DNA of 64,000 nt from Mucilaginibacter sp. dw_454 (GTDB taxonomy: Bacteria; Bacteroidota; Bacteroidia; Sphingobacteriales; Sphingobacteriaceae). The notes beneath the pieces were generated by a model. It had not been told where the DNA came from. It was given only the letters and a program-made list of their open reading frames with translations, and searched no databases. The DNA lies in contig NZ_JAAVVB010000001.1 of assembly GCF_018449775.1 (NCBI RefSeq), positions 868,001 to 932,000 on the forward strand. The letters run 5' to 3'. The position numbers and the translations under genes are program-made. Within the stretch, counting starts at the first letter, position 1, and each line of letters starts with the position of its first letter. Positions 26,786 to 36,461 of the stretch are shown in pieces.

Positions 26786-28618
26786 TTACTGGTATCCCAT
26801 TGCTTGCAATTGGAACAACTCGGCATACCTACCTTCTTTCAGCAACAGGTCATCGTGACTACCAACCTCAACGATCTCACCCTTGTCAAGCACGATAATT
26901 CTATCGGCCATGCGTACCGTAGAGAAACGGTGCGAAATAAGCACGGCCATTTTACCTTCGGTTAATTCTGTAAAACGTTCAAACACCTGGAACTCTGCGC
27001 GCGCATCCAGTGCCGATGTTGGTTCATCCAGAATAACCAGTTGAGCACTGCGCATATAAGCGCGGGCTATGGCTACTTTTTGCCATTCGCCGCCCGATAG
27101 TTCCACACCATCGGCAAAGCGCTTGCCTAACATTTGGTCGTAGCCGCCCGGCAGTTTCTGCGCCAATTGGTCGGCCAGGCTTTGTTGGGCCGCAATTTTA
27201 ATTAGTTCCTGGTTAGCTTTTTCTTCGATGTTACCGGCAGCTATATTTTGCGAGAACGTCATTTGGTAGCGCAAAAAATCCTGGAAAATAATGCCGATGT
27301 GCTTACGTACCTCAGTCAGATCATACTCGCGCAGATCGTAACCATCTAATAAAATGCGCCCTTCGGTTGGGTCATACAAACGGGCCAGTAGTTTAACCAG
27401 TGTACTTTTGCCGGCGCCATTCTCTCCTACTAAAGCCAGTTTTTCGCCGGGATGCAGGGTGAAGTTTAAATTGCGATTGGCCCATCGTTCGCTATGCAGG
27501 TAACGGAAACCTACATTCTCAAAAGTAAATCCCTGCTGTATCACATCAGGGAAAGGCCTTGGCTTTGTATTATTATGAATTTTAGGTTGGATGTCAAAAA
27601 ACTCAAAAAAGTCGCTCAAAAATATGGCTCCCTGCGATACTGAAGTGAAGCGGTTCAAGATCCCTTCCAACAAAGCCCGCAATTGACGAAATGATCCTGC
27701 CAGAAAAGTTAGCTCGCCTATAGTTAGTGCGCCGTCAACCGTACGCTTAATGATGAATACGTAGGCGCCATAATAGCCCAGACTACCCAACAATGCAAAA
27801 CCAGTACCCCAGACCGAACGCTTAACCGCTATGCGTTTATTATCTACAAAGAATTTATCAGACAGTACCTTAAACCGGTCAATGATAAATCCTGATAGGT
27901 TAAACATTTTAATTTCTTTAGCCGTCTCGTCGCTGGCGCCTATGTAACGCAGATAATCCAGTTCGCGGCGTTGTGGGGTTTGACCGCGGGTTAGTGCGTA
28001 GCTTCTGTCGTTAAAGTATGATTCGCCTAAAAATGCAGGCAGTATAGCTATCACCAGCAAAACAATCAGCCAGGGATTAAATACGATTAGTCCGGCTGCT
28101 AAAAATCCTATGGTAATAAAATCCTGCACCTGACTCATTACCTGCGAGAGCAATATGGTTCGTCCGATAGTTTGCTGCCTTGCTCTTTCCAGTTTATCGT
28201 AAAATATGGCGTCCTCAAATTGGTCAAGATCCAATATGGCAGCGTGCTCCATGATCCTGACAGAGGTATGATTGGCAAACAGATCGCCCAGTAAGCTATC
28301 TATCAGCGAAATTACCCTTGTCAACGCATCAGATAATATCGCCAACACAAACTCCAGGCCTACCAGCTTCCATAAATGTGCCTCGGCCAATGATTCATGC
28401 GTCCGGTTAAGATGTACTACCTGATCAATAATTAATTTGCCAACTAACAGCAACAAAAACGGTATAGCCGCTTTAATAAAACGCAGGGCGATATTGGCGG
28501 CCATCATAGCAGGACCAGACTGCCAAACCAGCTTGAAAAACGCCGGCAGATTACGCAAGGCGCGCAATCGTTCTTTTAAAGTAATTTTGGTTGTAGCTGG
28601 GTTATTGTCTCTTGGCAT
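26786..28618 (-). CDS. ABC transporter, fused permease and ATPase
   Basis: A 610-residue half-transporter of the exporter type. Residues ~30-330 are six transmembrane segments; the ATPase follows with Walker A GENGAGKSTLVKLL (~403), signature LSGGEWQKVAIARAYM, Walker B LVILDEPTSALD and the H-loop VLISHRFSTVRMAD. It would act as a homodimer or with another half not present here. The substrate is unknown; lipids, peptides and drugs are all possible for this class. The next gene upstream on the same strand is an aldo/keto reductase with a hairpin between, so it is probably transcribed alone. Confidence 0.92.
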   Translation of the reverse strand: MPRDNNPATTKITLKERLRALRNLPAFFKLVWQSGPAMMAANIALRFIKAAIPFLLLLVGKLIIDQVVHLNRTHESLAEAHLWKLVGLEFVLAILSDALTRVISLIDSLLGDLFANHTSVRIMEHAAILDLDQFEDAIFYDKLERARQQTIGRTILLSQVMSQVQDFITIGFLAAGLIVFNPWLIVLLVIAILPAFLGESYFNDRSYALTRGQTPQRRELDYLRYIGASDETAKEIKMFNLSGFIIDRFKVLSDKFFVDNKRIAVKRSVWGTGFALLGSLGYYGAYVFIIKRTVDGALTIGELTFLAGSFRQLRALLEGILNRFTSVSQGAIFLSDFFEFFDIQPKIHNNTKPRPFPDVIQQGFTFENVGFRYLHSERWANRNLNFTLHPGEKLALVGENGAGKSTLVKLLARLYDPTEGRILLDGYDLREYDLTEVRKHIGIIFQDFLRYQMTFSQNIAAGNIEEKANQELIKIAAQQSLADQLAQKLPGGYDQMLGKRFADGVELSGGEWQKVAIARAYMRSAQLVILDEPTSALDARAEFQVFERFTELTEGKMAVLISHRFSTVRMADRIIVLDKGEIVEVGSHDDLLLKEGRYAELFQLQAMGYQ

Positions 28619-28691
28619 CCGTTGTTAAAAACGACTAAGTTATCAAGATTGAACTACCTGTAGGCAAACAATTTACTTTATGACATTAATA

Positions 28692-28733
28692 TAGACCGGA
28701 GTCATTAACTCATGAGCTAACTACTCCGGTCTA
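28692..28733 (-). terminator. Hairpin after the aldo/keto reductase gene
   Basis: A perfect 11-bp stem TAGACCGGAGT / ACTCCGGTCTA with a 20-base loop, 11 bp after the aldo/keto reductase stop. The T-run is weak (TATATT), so termination is less certain than the hairpin. Confidence 0.65.
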
Positions 28734-28743
28734 TGAAAGTAAT

Positions 28744-29760
<1,017 letters not shown>

Positions 29761-29841
29761 TTAACAGCGCAAGTTACCGCCTGTTTTTATTAAAAAAAGT
29801 TCTATAATGTAACGTTTTTAACAGAAATTTGTCCTATCAAT

Positions 29842-30180
29842 ATGAGCAATCCATCAAAAATAATCCGCAAACCACTGTTAACTGCAGAACTGGGTTCTAA
29901 GCAGATTACTACCGTCGAAATTAAAGAGATCAAATTTGAGCCGGGCCAAAAAACCGGGGTTCATTTTCATCCCTGCCCGGTGACGGGCTATATTGCTTCA
30001 GGTTCTGTCGATTTTCAAATTGAAGGCGAAGAAGAAATTTTTATACCCACAGGTGGCGCATTTTACGAACCCGCAGGTAAAACCATTATTAAGTTTGATA
30101 ATCATTCTGATACAGAACCGATGACCTTCATAGCCTTCTATCTGCTAAATGGCAACCAGGAGTTAATTAAAATGTTGTAA
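29842..30180 (+). CDS. Single-domain cupin protein
   Basis: A 112-residue small beta-barrel of the cupin family. Motif 1 is present as PGQKTGVHFHPCPVTGYIASG (two His and a downstream Glu within FQIEGEE), and motif 2 as GGAFYEPAGKTIIKFDNHS, so a metal site is likely. Such proteins can be sensors, isomerases or dioxygenase-like; nothing here settles which. It is transcribed away from the aldo/keto reductase, with 111 bp between the two starts for divergent promoters, and ends at a bidirectional terminator. Confidence 0.88.
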   Translation: MSNPSKIIRKPLLTAELGSKQITTVEIKEIKFEPGQKTGVHFHPCPVTGYIASGSVDFQIEGEEEIFIPTGGAFYEPAGKTIIKFDNHSDTEPMTFIAFYLLNGNQELIKML

Positions 30181-30191
30181 ATCCTCTAAAT

Positions 30192-30227
30192 AAAAAAGCC
30201 GGCAACTAAAAAGTTACCGGCTTTTTT
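30192..30227. terminator. Bidirectional terminator between convergent genes
   Basis: Stem AAAAAAGCCGGCAACT / AGTTACCGGCTTTTTT with one mismatch and a short A-rich loop, between the cupin (+) and phytase-like (-) genes. Confidence 0.9.
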
Positions 30228-30246
30228 ATGCAAAAGTTTTATAGGG

Positions 30247-31548
30247 TTACAGTTTAATCTTCACAAAGTAAATTGTATTGTCATCAACTTTTTTAGTTGA
30301 TGGTAGAATTTTTGGAGCAAAACCGCTCGCACCATTGTCAGCTACACCAAAATCATCGTCATTCGAGATGGCAAGGATATTTCCAGGCAATAGCGCCAGG
30401 CCTTCGCACTTATCATGGGTATAAGGTGTTGGCAGGTCCTTTAACAGATCGAGCACCACTGTTTTTGTAACCGGGGTAACTCCGGCTGCTTGCAAGCCCG
30501 ATAAGTCATTTAATTGTTCTACTGTTTTGCCGCTATACAGTTTACCATTAACGCCGTTTGTAGGGTCAGAAATATCTGTAGCATTGCTGATATCAATTTT
30601 AAATACTTTTTTAAACGTAGCCGGAGCAACCGGATCGCCTGCAAAAAGCGCATCACGTTCAACTGTTAAAAATGTAGTGGCATTAACTGCTACAATATCA
30701 CTAACACCGGTAAGCGTTATGTTATCCATCAAATAAGCATATTGTTTAGTTGCACCGGTAGCAATATCGAAAGTAAGAATACGTAACACCAATGAATTGG
30801 CGACAGCAGTTTTTGAGGGGTTAAGCATTGGCGACTGCATCATACCTACCAGGGTTTTTCCATCCGGGGTGACAGTTAATCCTTCCATGCCACGATTTGG
30901 TTTGCGGGTTGCAAATACCAAAGGTATTTTGCGGCCGCCTGTACCGGTTCCAAATGGATTGATACGTTCGATAGTGCGGCCGGTAGCGTCAAAATGTATA
31001 ATATGCGGTCCGTACTCATCGCTAACCCAAAAAGTACCATCAGGCATTCTGGTTAAACCTTCAGAGTCTATTCCATCTGCACTATAAGGTAGCAAATTAC
31101 CACTCAAATCGTATGGAACTTCGCCGGTATTTCCAACCCCGATAGGATTTGGTAAGCCTGTTAAATTAACACCGGCAGCATTTTTAAATTGAATGGTTGA
31201 CTCTAAAGTCAATACGCCATCCTTTAATCTGAATTTACCTATTGACGGTGTAAAGTCGGGTTTACCGATAACAATAGCGGTTGCGCTTTGTTGCCCAACT
31301 ACGTTTGGCCCGCGATCGGTCATCAGGTAAAATACATTTGGATCATTAGGGTCTGCAGCTATGGCAGAACCAAAACCTCCATTATAGGCTTTTGTACCAT
31401 TAGGTGCCGTAAAGAAAACTGCCGGGTTAGTAGCTTCTGCTATAGCAGGATAACTTACCGGTGTTGTTACCGGGGCATCGTTGTGATTTTTTTTACAGGC
31501 TGTAATAGCTGCCACTAATGCAATAATGCATAGGAGTTGTTTTTTCAT
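30247..31548 (-). CDS. Esterase-like activity of phytase family lipoprotein
   Basis: A 433-residue lipoprotein (signal ending ALVAAITAC, then KKNHNDAPVTT) of the phytase-like beta-propeller family (Pfam 'esterase-like activity of phytase'). Family hallmarks are GGFGSAIAADPNDPNVFYLM with TDRGPNV, DSEGLTRMPDGTFWVSDEYG, NRGMEGLTVTPDGKTLVG, and the final DKCEGLALLPGNILAISND followed by DDFG. It is probably tethered to the outer membrane and may hydrolyse phosphate esters, though many members have no tested activity. It is a single gene on the minus strand, convergent with the cupin gene and divergent from the NTF2-like gene. Confidence 0.9.
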   Translation of the reverse strand: MKKQLLCIIALVAAITACKKNHNDAPVTTPVSYPAIAEATNPAVFFTAPNGTKAYNGGFGSAIAADPNDPNVFYLMTDRGPNVVGQQSATAIVIGKPDFTPSIGKFRLKDGVLTLESTIQFKNAAGVNLTGLPNPIGVGNTGEVPYDLSGNLLPYSADGIDSEGLTRMPDGTFWVSDEYGPHIIHFDATGRTIERINPFGTGTGGRKIPLVFATRKPNRGMEGLTVTPDGKTLVGMMQSPMLNPSKTAVANSLVLRILTFDIATGATKQYAYLMDNITLTGVSDIVAVNATTFLTVERDALFAGDPVAPATFKKVFKIDISNATDISDPTNGVNGKLYSGKTVEQLNDLSGLQAAGVTPVTKTVVLDLLKDLPTPYTHDKCEGLALLPGNILAISNDDDFGVADNGASGFAPKILPSTKKVDDNTIYFVKIKL

Positions 31549-31741
31549 GTTAGATAGCGTTATTATTTTTCACAAAAAAACACTGGGGGTGTAAACCTAT
31601 TATTAATTAGGAAACATGAATTGATTAAATAAATGAAGTTTGTAATAACTTAAAGACAAGTTTCCTGGAATTATATTTGACATTTTGCGCAAATACACAT
31701 AAGCAATTTCTGATTATCAAAAACACACTAAACAAAAAAAC

Positions 31742-32158
31742 ATGAATAAAGAAACCATACAACCGGATCCATCAATAAAAGAGGCAAAAATACTTGAAGT
31801 ACTTAATGCACACTGGCAGGCATCCGCAGCGGGTGGTATAGATGCAGAACATGATATTTACGCTGACGACGCTATTTGTGATTATCCGCAGTCGGGCGAG
31901 CGAATTTTAGGGCGAGCCAACTTACAAGCCCTGCGAAGCCATCATCCGGGCAAACCGTCAGGCTTCAATGTAAAGCGTATTGCCGGAAGTGGTGATCTTT
32001 GGGTTACGGAATATACTATTAATTACCAGCAAAAATCTGCTTATACGGTAAGTATTATGGAGTTTCGTAACGGCAAAGTTGTGCATGAGACACAGTATTT
32101 TGCCGATGCCTTTGAAGCGCCGGTTTGGCGAAAGCAATGGGTTGAGCAGATGAGATGA
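31742..32158 (+). CDS. SnoaL/NTF2-like protein
   Basis: A 138-residue protein of the NTF2-like cone fold. It has the usual N-terminal helix (AKILEVLNAHWQASAAGG), an acidic DAEHDIYADDAICDYPQSGER segment that lines the pocket, and a C-terminal strand pattern FRNGKVVHETQYFADAFEAP. Members bind or isomerise small molecules; no substrate can be named. A TATATTTG at 31672-31679 resembles the Bacteroidota -7 element, but no well-spaced -33 element is seen. It precedes efp on the same strand with a 68-bp gap. Confidence 0.85.
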   Translation: MNKETIQPDPSIKEAKILEVLNAHWQASAAGGIDAEHDIYADDAICDYPQSGERILGRANLQALRSHHPGKPSGFNVKRIAGSGDLWVTEYTINYQQKSAYTVSIMEFRNGKVVHETQYFADAFEAPVWRKQWVEQMR

Positions 32159-32226
32159 TTTATATTTTGACTATGGTTTATCATAAGTTAATCTATCTTT
32201 GGACTCAAATTTTATAAAATATTTTC

Positions 32227-32787
32227 ATGGCAAAAGCATCCGAAATTAAAGTCGGCAACATATTACGCTTCAACGGTGAACTGGTAACCGTTACCGAAGT
32301 GCTGCATCGTACACCGGGAAAAGGTGGCGCGTTCTACCTGGATAAGTTTCGTAATATTAAAACCGGCAAAATTGTCGAGGCCCGTTTGGCAACCGACGAG
32401 CAAGTAGAGATTTGCCGCGTAGAAACGAGTGATTTTCAATATTTGTACGAGGATGGCGATTTTATGGTCATTATGGATAATGCTACCTTCGATCAGCATA
32501 ATATTCCGAAAGCCCTATTTGGGCCTGCGGTAAAATTTCTGAAGGAAGGAATGGACGTGATTGTTTCTTTTGAAAGTGAAGAACCAATTATGGCCCAGAC
32601 ACCTAACTTCGTAGAACTGGAAATTACTTATGCCGAGCCGGCGGTTAAAGGTGATACTTCATCCGGCGCTTTGAAGGTTGCGACAACAGAAAATGGAATT
32701 GAGATACGGGTACCACTTTTTGTAAACCAGGGTGATAGAATAAAGGTAGATACACGCACAGGAGAATACGTTGAGCGGGCGAAATAG
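32227..32787 (+). CDS. efp: Translation elongation factor P
   Basis: A 186-residue EF-P that helps the ribosome through proline stretches. It has the three beta-barrel domains in order: KOW-like N-domain (MAKASEIKVGNILRFNG), OB domain (YLYEDGDFMVIMDN), and C-domain ending GDRIKVDTRTGEYVERAK. The tip of the loop is HRTPGKGGAF with Lys32 at the position modified in many bacteria. The modification genes epmA and epmB are not in the window. A TATCTTTG (32194-32201) upstream resembles the -7 element, though the nearest TTTG is 24 bp before it, longer than usual. A terminator follows. Confidence 0.98.
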   Translation: MAKASEIKVGNILRFNGELVTVTEVLHRTPGKGGAFYLDKFRNIKTGKIVEARLATDEQVEICRVETSDFQYLYEDGDFMVIMDNATFDQHNIPKALFGPAVKFLKEGMDVIVSFESEEPIMAQTPNFVELEITYAEPAVKGDTSSGALKVATTENGIEIRVPLFVNQGDRIKVDTRTGEYVERAK

Positions 32788-32803
32788 TCAACAATTGAAT
32801 TAT

Positions 32804-32838
32804 AAAAAAGCCGATAATTTATAGTTATCGGCTTTTTT
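32804..32838. terminator. Terminator after efp
   Basis: Stem AAAAAAGCCGATAA / TTATCGGCTTTTTT with a short loop, 16 bp after the efp stop. Confidence 0.9.
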
Positions 32839-32897
32839 TGTGAGCTATGTGAGACTCGAATCCAACAAGTCTTAAAGCATATACTATGTAATGACTA

Positions 32898-33377
32898 CTA
32901 TGTATCATCCCTTAATTTACGTATCTGTTCAAGCGCTACTACGTCAATCTGATCTTTAGGTCGATTGACCTTTTTTTTGTTTTCAATTAACTGATTGATA
33001 TGGAGAAAAGGGATACTTACATTTTCGATATCAGCAATGGAAGCCATTTGCAGGCATTCATCAAAAGTATAGCCTTCTAAACCTTTCATATCAATTAATA
33101 TATCTAATCGCATATTATTATTTAAATGAAAGTCTGTCCATCCGGGTATAAATTGCATATACTCCAACATCGGGAAATCGCCCATATCGCAAGCTATAAA
33201 TGCTTTACGAAGCTGTTGCCTGTTTGCGAGGTTATCATTAATCCAAATATCTAAATCGCCGGTAAATCGTTGATAACCATGTAAGTTTATGGCATAGCCG
33301 CCAACCAAAATATACTGTACATTATTGTCCTGAAGGGCTTTCCAGAAGTTTAATATTTCTTCATCAAAAACATCCAC
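32898..33377 (-). CDS. Nucleotidyltransferase-fold protein (DUF6036/MNT-like), possible toxin-antitoxin partner
   Basis: A 159-residue protein of the polymerase-beta-like nucleotidyltransferase superfamily. The motif VQYILVGGYAINLHGYQR is followed by the catalytic acidic pair TGDLDIWI (~residues 39-46), with a third acid in RLDILID (~96). Such minimal nucleotidyltransferases occur alone, in resistance proteins, and as toxins or antitoxins (MNT, AbiEii-like). A small helical protein is encoded directly upstream on the same strand, 3 bp away, an arrangement typical of two-gene modules. The fold is confident; the module function is inferred. Confidence 0.8.
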   Translation of the reverse strand: MDVFDEEILNFWKALQDNNVQYILVGGYAINLHGYQRFTGDLDIWINDNLANRQQLRKAFIACDMGDFPMLEYMQFIPGWTDFHLNNNMRLDILIDMKGLEGYTFDECLQMASIADIENVSIPFLHINQLIENKKKVNRPKDQIDVVALEQIRKLRDDT

Positions 33378-33380
33378 AAA

Positions 33381-33545
33381 TTATTTGCTGATAAAGGGTT
33401 TGTGAACTATGGTGGCTTTATTCATGGTCTGTTGAATTTTGTACAGTTGGGTAGCCATCTCGAAGCGTTCTTTATAACTTCTCTTCAACCCTTCCTTCAA
33501 AAGGTCCAGTTCAGCTTTGTCAAATGCCTGTTGTTGTTTGTCCAT
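33381..33545 (-). CDS. Small helical protein, partner of the nucleotidyltransferase
   Basis: A 54-residue protein starting at the ATG at 33545 (MDKQQQAFDKAELDLLKEGL); a longer frame upstream adds a hydrophobic stretch that looks spurious. It is charged and almost wholly helical, with no membrane segment. I do not recognise a family. It ends 3 bp before the nucleotidyltransferase gene and must be translated from the same message. Size, charge and order fit an antitoxin or accessory subunit, but no direct evidence is available. A perfect palindrome lies 110 bp upstream. Confidence 0.65.
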   Translation of the reverse strand: MDKQQQAFDKAELDLLKEGLKRSYKERFEMATQLYKIQQTMNKATIVHKPFISK

Positions 33546-33655
33546 GTAATAAAATAGTCCTATCAAATTTATAAAAAAACTAACATATAACAAAGTTACG
33601 ATTGCTATTAGGCAGAGGGATTATACCCTAATAAGTCTTTCAAAGAGAGCTTATT

Positions 33656-33687
33656 GTTATATCAAATATTTATATATTTGATATAAC
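33656..33687. promoter_or_regulatory. Perfect 13-bp palindrome, possible operator
   Basis: GTTATATCAAATA / TATTTGATATAAC are exact reverse complements around TTTATA. The palindrome is in the divergent region between the small helical protein gene (-) and the esterase gene (+), 22 bp before the esterase ATG. TATATTTG (33673-33680) inside it matches the -7 consensus on the plus strand, so a regulator bound here would cover a promoter. It has no GC content and no T-run, so it is not a typical terminator. Confidence 0.6.
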
Positions 33688-33708
33688 CAATTATACCTGT
33701 ACCTATTC

Positions 33709-35151
33709 ATGAAAGTAAAATGGCTGCTCATTTTGGGCTGTTTATCATTAATGGTAGACGGGTGTAAAAAAGATGCAATTAATTCTGGTTCCTCCAACCA
33801 GGCTTCTAAAATTACCGTCGAAAAATTTAGTATAAGCAACGAGTTTCAGAATAACATGGTGGTACAGCGCGACAAGCCCATAGCAATTTGGGGAAAAGCA
33901 ACCACCGATACCAAAGTAGATATCAGGGTAAGCTGGAACCCCGGCAGCTTTATGGCCGTTGCTGATCAAAACGGCAACTGGAGCGTTAATATCCCTGCAA
34001 CGGTTGCAAATGCCAGTCCGCAAACTATTAATTGCCATACCGATACCGGAAATTCAATTACATTAACTAATATATTGGTAGGCGACGTTTGGCTATGCGC
34101 CGGGCAATCTAACATGGTGATGGAGATTGCGCCTGTTGATCCTTTTTTAGGCGTGACCAATTACGCCCAGGAAATACAGGCCGCTCAATATCCGCTCATT
34201 CGTTTTCAAACTATACAGCAGGACTTGAAAGAAGACCCGCTCGATACTTTCAGTGATATTAACCCGTGGCAAGTATGTTCGCCGGCAACCGCGGGTAATT
34301 TAAGTGCTGTTGCCTATTTCTTTGCCCGCAAGTTACATACTTCGCTAAATGTACCTGTGGGGATTATAGTTTTGGCTGTGGATGGTTCATCATGCAGTGA
34401 TTGGCTGAACAACGGCCAATGTTATAATGGGATGATAAGTCCGCTGCTTAAATTAGCCATCAAAGGTTTTATCTGGTACCAGGGAGAGAACGACCAACAT
34501 ATACAGCCTGTAAGCGAATATACAGTCCTAAATAAGGCATTAATTCAACGTTGGCGAGACAATTTTGCGCAAGAGACACTCCCCTTCTACCTTGTACAAC
34601 TGGCGCCCTTTGCCGAGGACTTTTTTAATACTGAGCCACCTGGCGGTAATTTAACGGGCAATTATCTGGCCAAATTCAGAGAAGCGCAAGCCAATGTGCT
34701 CTCAATGTCCGGGACGGGCATGGCAGTAACCATGGATGTTGGCGACCCTGCTAATCATCACCCCCGCGACAAAAAGCAAGTAGGCGAAAGACTGGCCCTG
34801 CTTGCGCTAAAAAATACCTACAACTTAGATGTGGCTTGCTACGGCCCCAAATATCTCTCCTATTCACAAAGCGGAGATCAGCTTATCATTACTTATGTTA
34901 AAGGTACGGCAGATGGTTTAAGTACTATTAATAATAGTCCGCTTAACCAGTTTTTTTTTGTGGCCGGTGCTGATGAGATTTTCTATAACGCCCCCGCTAC
35001 AATAAATGGTAACACGATTGTATTGACCATACCCCCAAATGTATCGGGGCCGGTACTATCTGTTAGATACGCGTTCACCAATGCCCCGATAACTAACCTG
35101 CAAAATGCAGCCGGTTTACCCGCCGAACCCTTTCGTACCGATAGCTGGTAG
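33709..35151 (+). CDS. Sialate O-acetylesterase-like SGNH lipoprotein
   Basis: A 480-residue lipoprotein (signal ending MVDGC, Cys ~19) with the SASA/DUF303 domain. An N-terminal beta domain (~40-125: EFQNNMVVQRDKPIAIWGKA, typical of these enzymes) is followed by the esterase with nucleophile motif WLCAGQSNMVME (~131), FIWYQGENDQ and the Asp/His end NHHPRDKKQVGERLA. It probably removes acetyl groups from sialic acid or plant polysaccharides at the cell surface or in the periplasm. No sialidase or sialic-acid pathway genes are near, so an acetylated plant glycan is also possible. Confidence 0.9.
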   Translation: MKVKWLLILGCLSLMVDGCKKDAINSGSSNQASKITVEKFSISNEFQNNMVVQRDKPIAIWGKATTDTKVDIRVSWNPGSFMAVADQNGNWSVNIPATVANASPQTINCHTDTGNSITLTNILVGDVWLCAGQSNMVMEIAPVDPFLGVTNYAQEIQAAQYPLIRFQTIQQDLKEDPLDTFSDINPWQVCSPATAGNLSAVAYFFARKLHTSLNVPVGIIVLAVDGSSCSDWLNNGQCYNGMISPLLKLAIKGFIWYQGENDQHIQPVSEYTVLNKALIQRWRDNFAQETLPFYLVQLAPFAEDFFNTEPPGGNLTGNYLAKFREAQANVLSMSGTGMAVTMDVGDPANHHPRDKKQVGERLALLALKNTYNLDVACYGPKYLSYSQSGDQLIITYVKGTADGLSTINNSPLNQFFFVAGADEIFYNAPATINGNTIVLTIPPNVSGPVLSVRYAFTNAPITNLQNAAGLPAEPFRTDSW

Positions 35152-35172
35152 TTTGGCGAAGGATATTAAACA

Positions 35173-35200
35173 AAAAACCCAGCCAAATTGACCGGGTTTA
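35173..35200 (+). terminator. Weak terminator after the esterase gene
   Basis: AAACCC...GGGTTT pairing with a small loop between the esterase stop and the tRNA-Leu gene. The stem is short and the T-run poor. Confidence 0.4.
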
Positions 35201-35206
35201 GTTGTG

Positions 35207-35288
35207 TGCGGAAGAAGGGACTCGAACCCCCACGCCGTGAAGCGCCAGATCCTAAGTCTGGTGCGGCTACCAATTACGCCACTTCCGC
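35207..35288 (-). tRNA. tRNA-Leu, anticodon UAG
   Basis: Read on the minus strand, the acceptor stem GCGGAAG pairs with CTTCCGC, with A as discriminator. The anticodon loop is CTTAGGA, giving UAG (reads CUA codons). A long variable arm (about GCGCTTCACGGCGT) and the T-loop GTTCGAGTCC fit a class II tRNA-Leu. CCA is not encoded. Confidence 0.95.
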
Positions 35289-35401
35289 ATTAGGATTTTT
35301 TAGAGCTGCAAAGATAGCCCAATTTAACAGATTACGAAATTGTTAACGAAACTTTTTTATAAACGCCTTATTATACAGCAATTAGGTTTTTTATAAACTG
35401 C

Positions 35402-36331
35402 TTATTGATTGTAGATCTGGTACACCCCAACTATTTGCCGGCTTTTACCTACCAATACGTTGGTGATCTTCTTCTCCATCATCAGTGCTTCTACCTGGCT
35501 GATAAATTCAGTTTCATCAACAATGATAGGGTTTGTAGTCATCATATCGGCGACAGACAGCTTAGAAATATCCTGATTTTTTAGCAGGGCACGACGCAAG
35601 TCCCCATCGGTAATAATGCCGTCTATATAGTTTCTATCACCAACTATCACCATCCCCAGTTTACCTTCAGACATACTGAGCAATACATCAGTAAAAGAAG
35701 CCTCTTTGCTAATCAACGGAAGATTATCGGTACGCATTAAATCTTTAACCCGTGTCAATAATTTGCGGCCCAAACTACCTCCGGGATGAAAGCGTGCAAA
35801 ATCTTCTTCCTGGAAATTCCGGGACTCCATCAGCGCAATTGCCAGGGCATCGCCCATAACTAAAGCAGCCGTAGTCGACGACGTTGGTGCAAGGGCCAGC
35901 GGGCAAGCCTCGCGGGTAATATTGATATTTAAATGATGATCGCTATTTTTGGAAACAGTTGAGGTGGCACTACCAGTTAAGCTGATAATCAGGTTGTTAT
36001 TCCATTTTAAAAATGGGATAACTTTTAAAACTTCATCAGTTTCGCCAGAATAAGAAATCAGGATAACTGCATCATCGCTGCTGATAATTCCCAGGTCGCC
36101 ATGGAAGGCATCACCCGGATGCAGGAACAAGGCCGGGGTGCCTGTACTTGACAAGGTTGCGGCAATCTTCTTGCCTATCAACCCCGACTTACCCACACCG
36201 ATAACAATCACCTTACCGGTATGAGCTAAAATGGCTTCGACAGCGCCGGTAAACGTATCGTCAATCAGTCCTGCAACGTGTTGCAATGATTCAATCTCAA
36301 CCTCGAAAACTCTTTTGGCAATATCCTTCAT
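35402..36331 (-). CDS. kdsD: Arabinose-5-phosphate isomerase, KpsF/KdsD/GutQ family
   Basis: A 309-residue enzyme that makes D-arabinose 5-phosphate from ribulose 5-phosphate, the first step to Kdo of lipopolysaccharide. The SIS domain (~35-180) has GKVIVIGVGKSGLIGKKIAA, LFLHPGDAFHGDLG and LISYSGETDEVLK; the two CBS domains (~205-309) start MRTDNLPLIS and MMTTNPIIVDE. It follows kdsA on the same strand, which supports the Kdo role over the gut-sugar paralogue. Heptamer array copy C fills the gap between kdsA and this start codon, ending only 3 bp from its ATG. Confidence 0.95.
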   Translation of the reverse strand: MKDIAKRVFEVEIESLQHVAGLIDDTFTGAVEAILAHTGKVIVIGVGKSGLIGKKIAATLSSTGTPALFLHPGDAFHGDLGIISSDDAVILISYSGETDEVLKVIPFLKWNNNLIISLTGSATSTVSKNSDHHLNINITREACPLALAPTSSTTAALVMGDALAIALMESRNFQEEDFARFHPGGSLGRKLLTRVKDLMRTDNLPLISKEASFTDVLLSMSEGKLGMVIVGDRNYIDGIITDGDLRRALLKNQDISKLSVADMMTTNPIIVDETEFISQVEALMMEKKITNVLVGKSRQIVGVYQIYNQ

Positions 36332-36334
36332 TTT

Positions 36335-36452
36335 ACGTTATACGTAATACGTTTGACGTAATACGTTTTTTTATCTCTCCATATTCCTACGTAAAACGTA
36401 CAACGTCTCACGTATAACTTTAACGCGTAAAACGTAAAACGTCCCACGTATA
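36335..36452. repeat. Inverted ACGTNNN heptamer array, copy C
   Basis: Left arm: ACGT at 36335, 36342, 36349, 36356 and 36363. Right arm: ACGT at 36389, 36396, 36403 and 36410, ACTT at 36417, then after one extra base GCGT at 36425 and ACGT at 36432, 36439 and 36446. Apart from that single-base slip, all steps are exactly 7 bp. It is the longest of the three arrays and fills the kdsA-kdsD gap from 3 bp upstream of the kdsD ATG to 9 bp from the kdsA stop. Confidence 0.92.
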
Positions 36453-36461
36453 ACCCATTCA

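Noticed and set aside
32842..32880. tRNA-like T-arm remnant (GACTCGAATCC) downstream of efp
   Set aside because: Only three of five T-stem pairs form and no acceptor or anticodon arm can be found.
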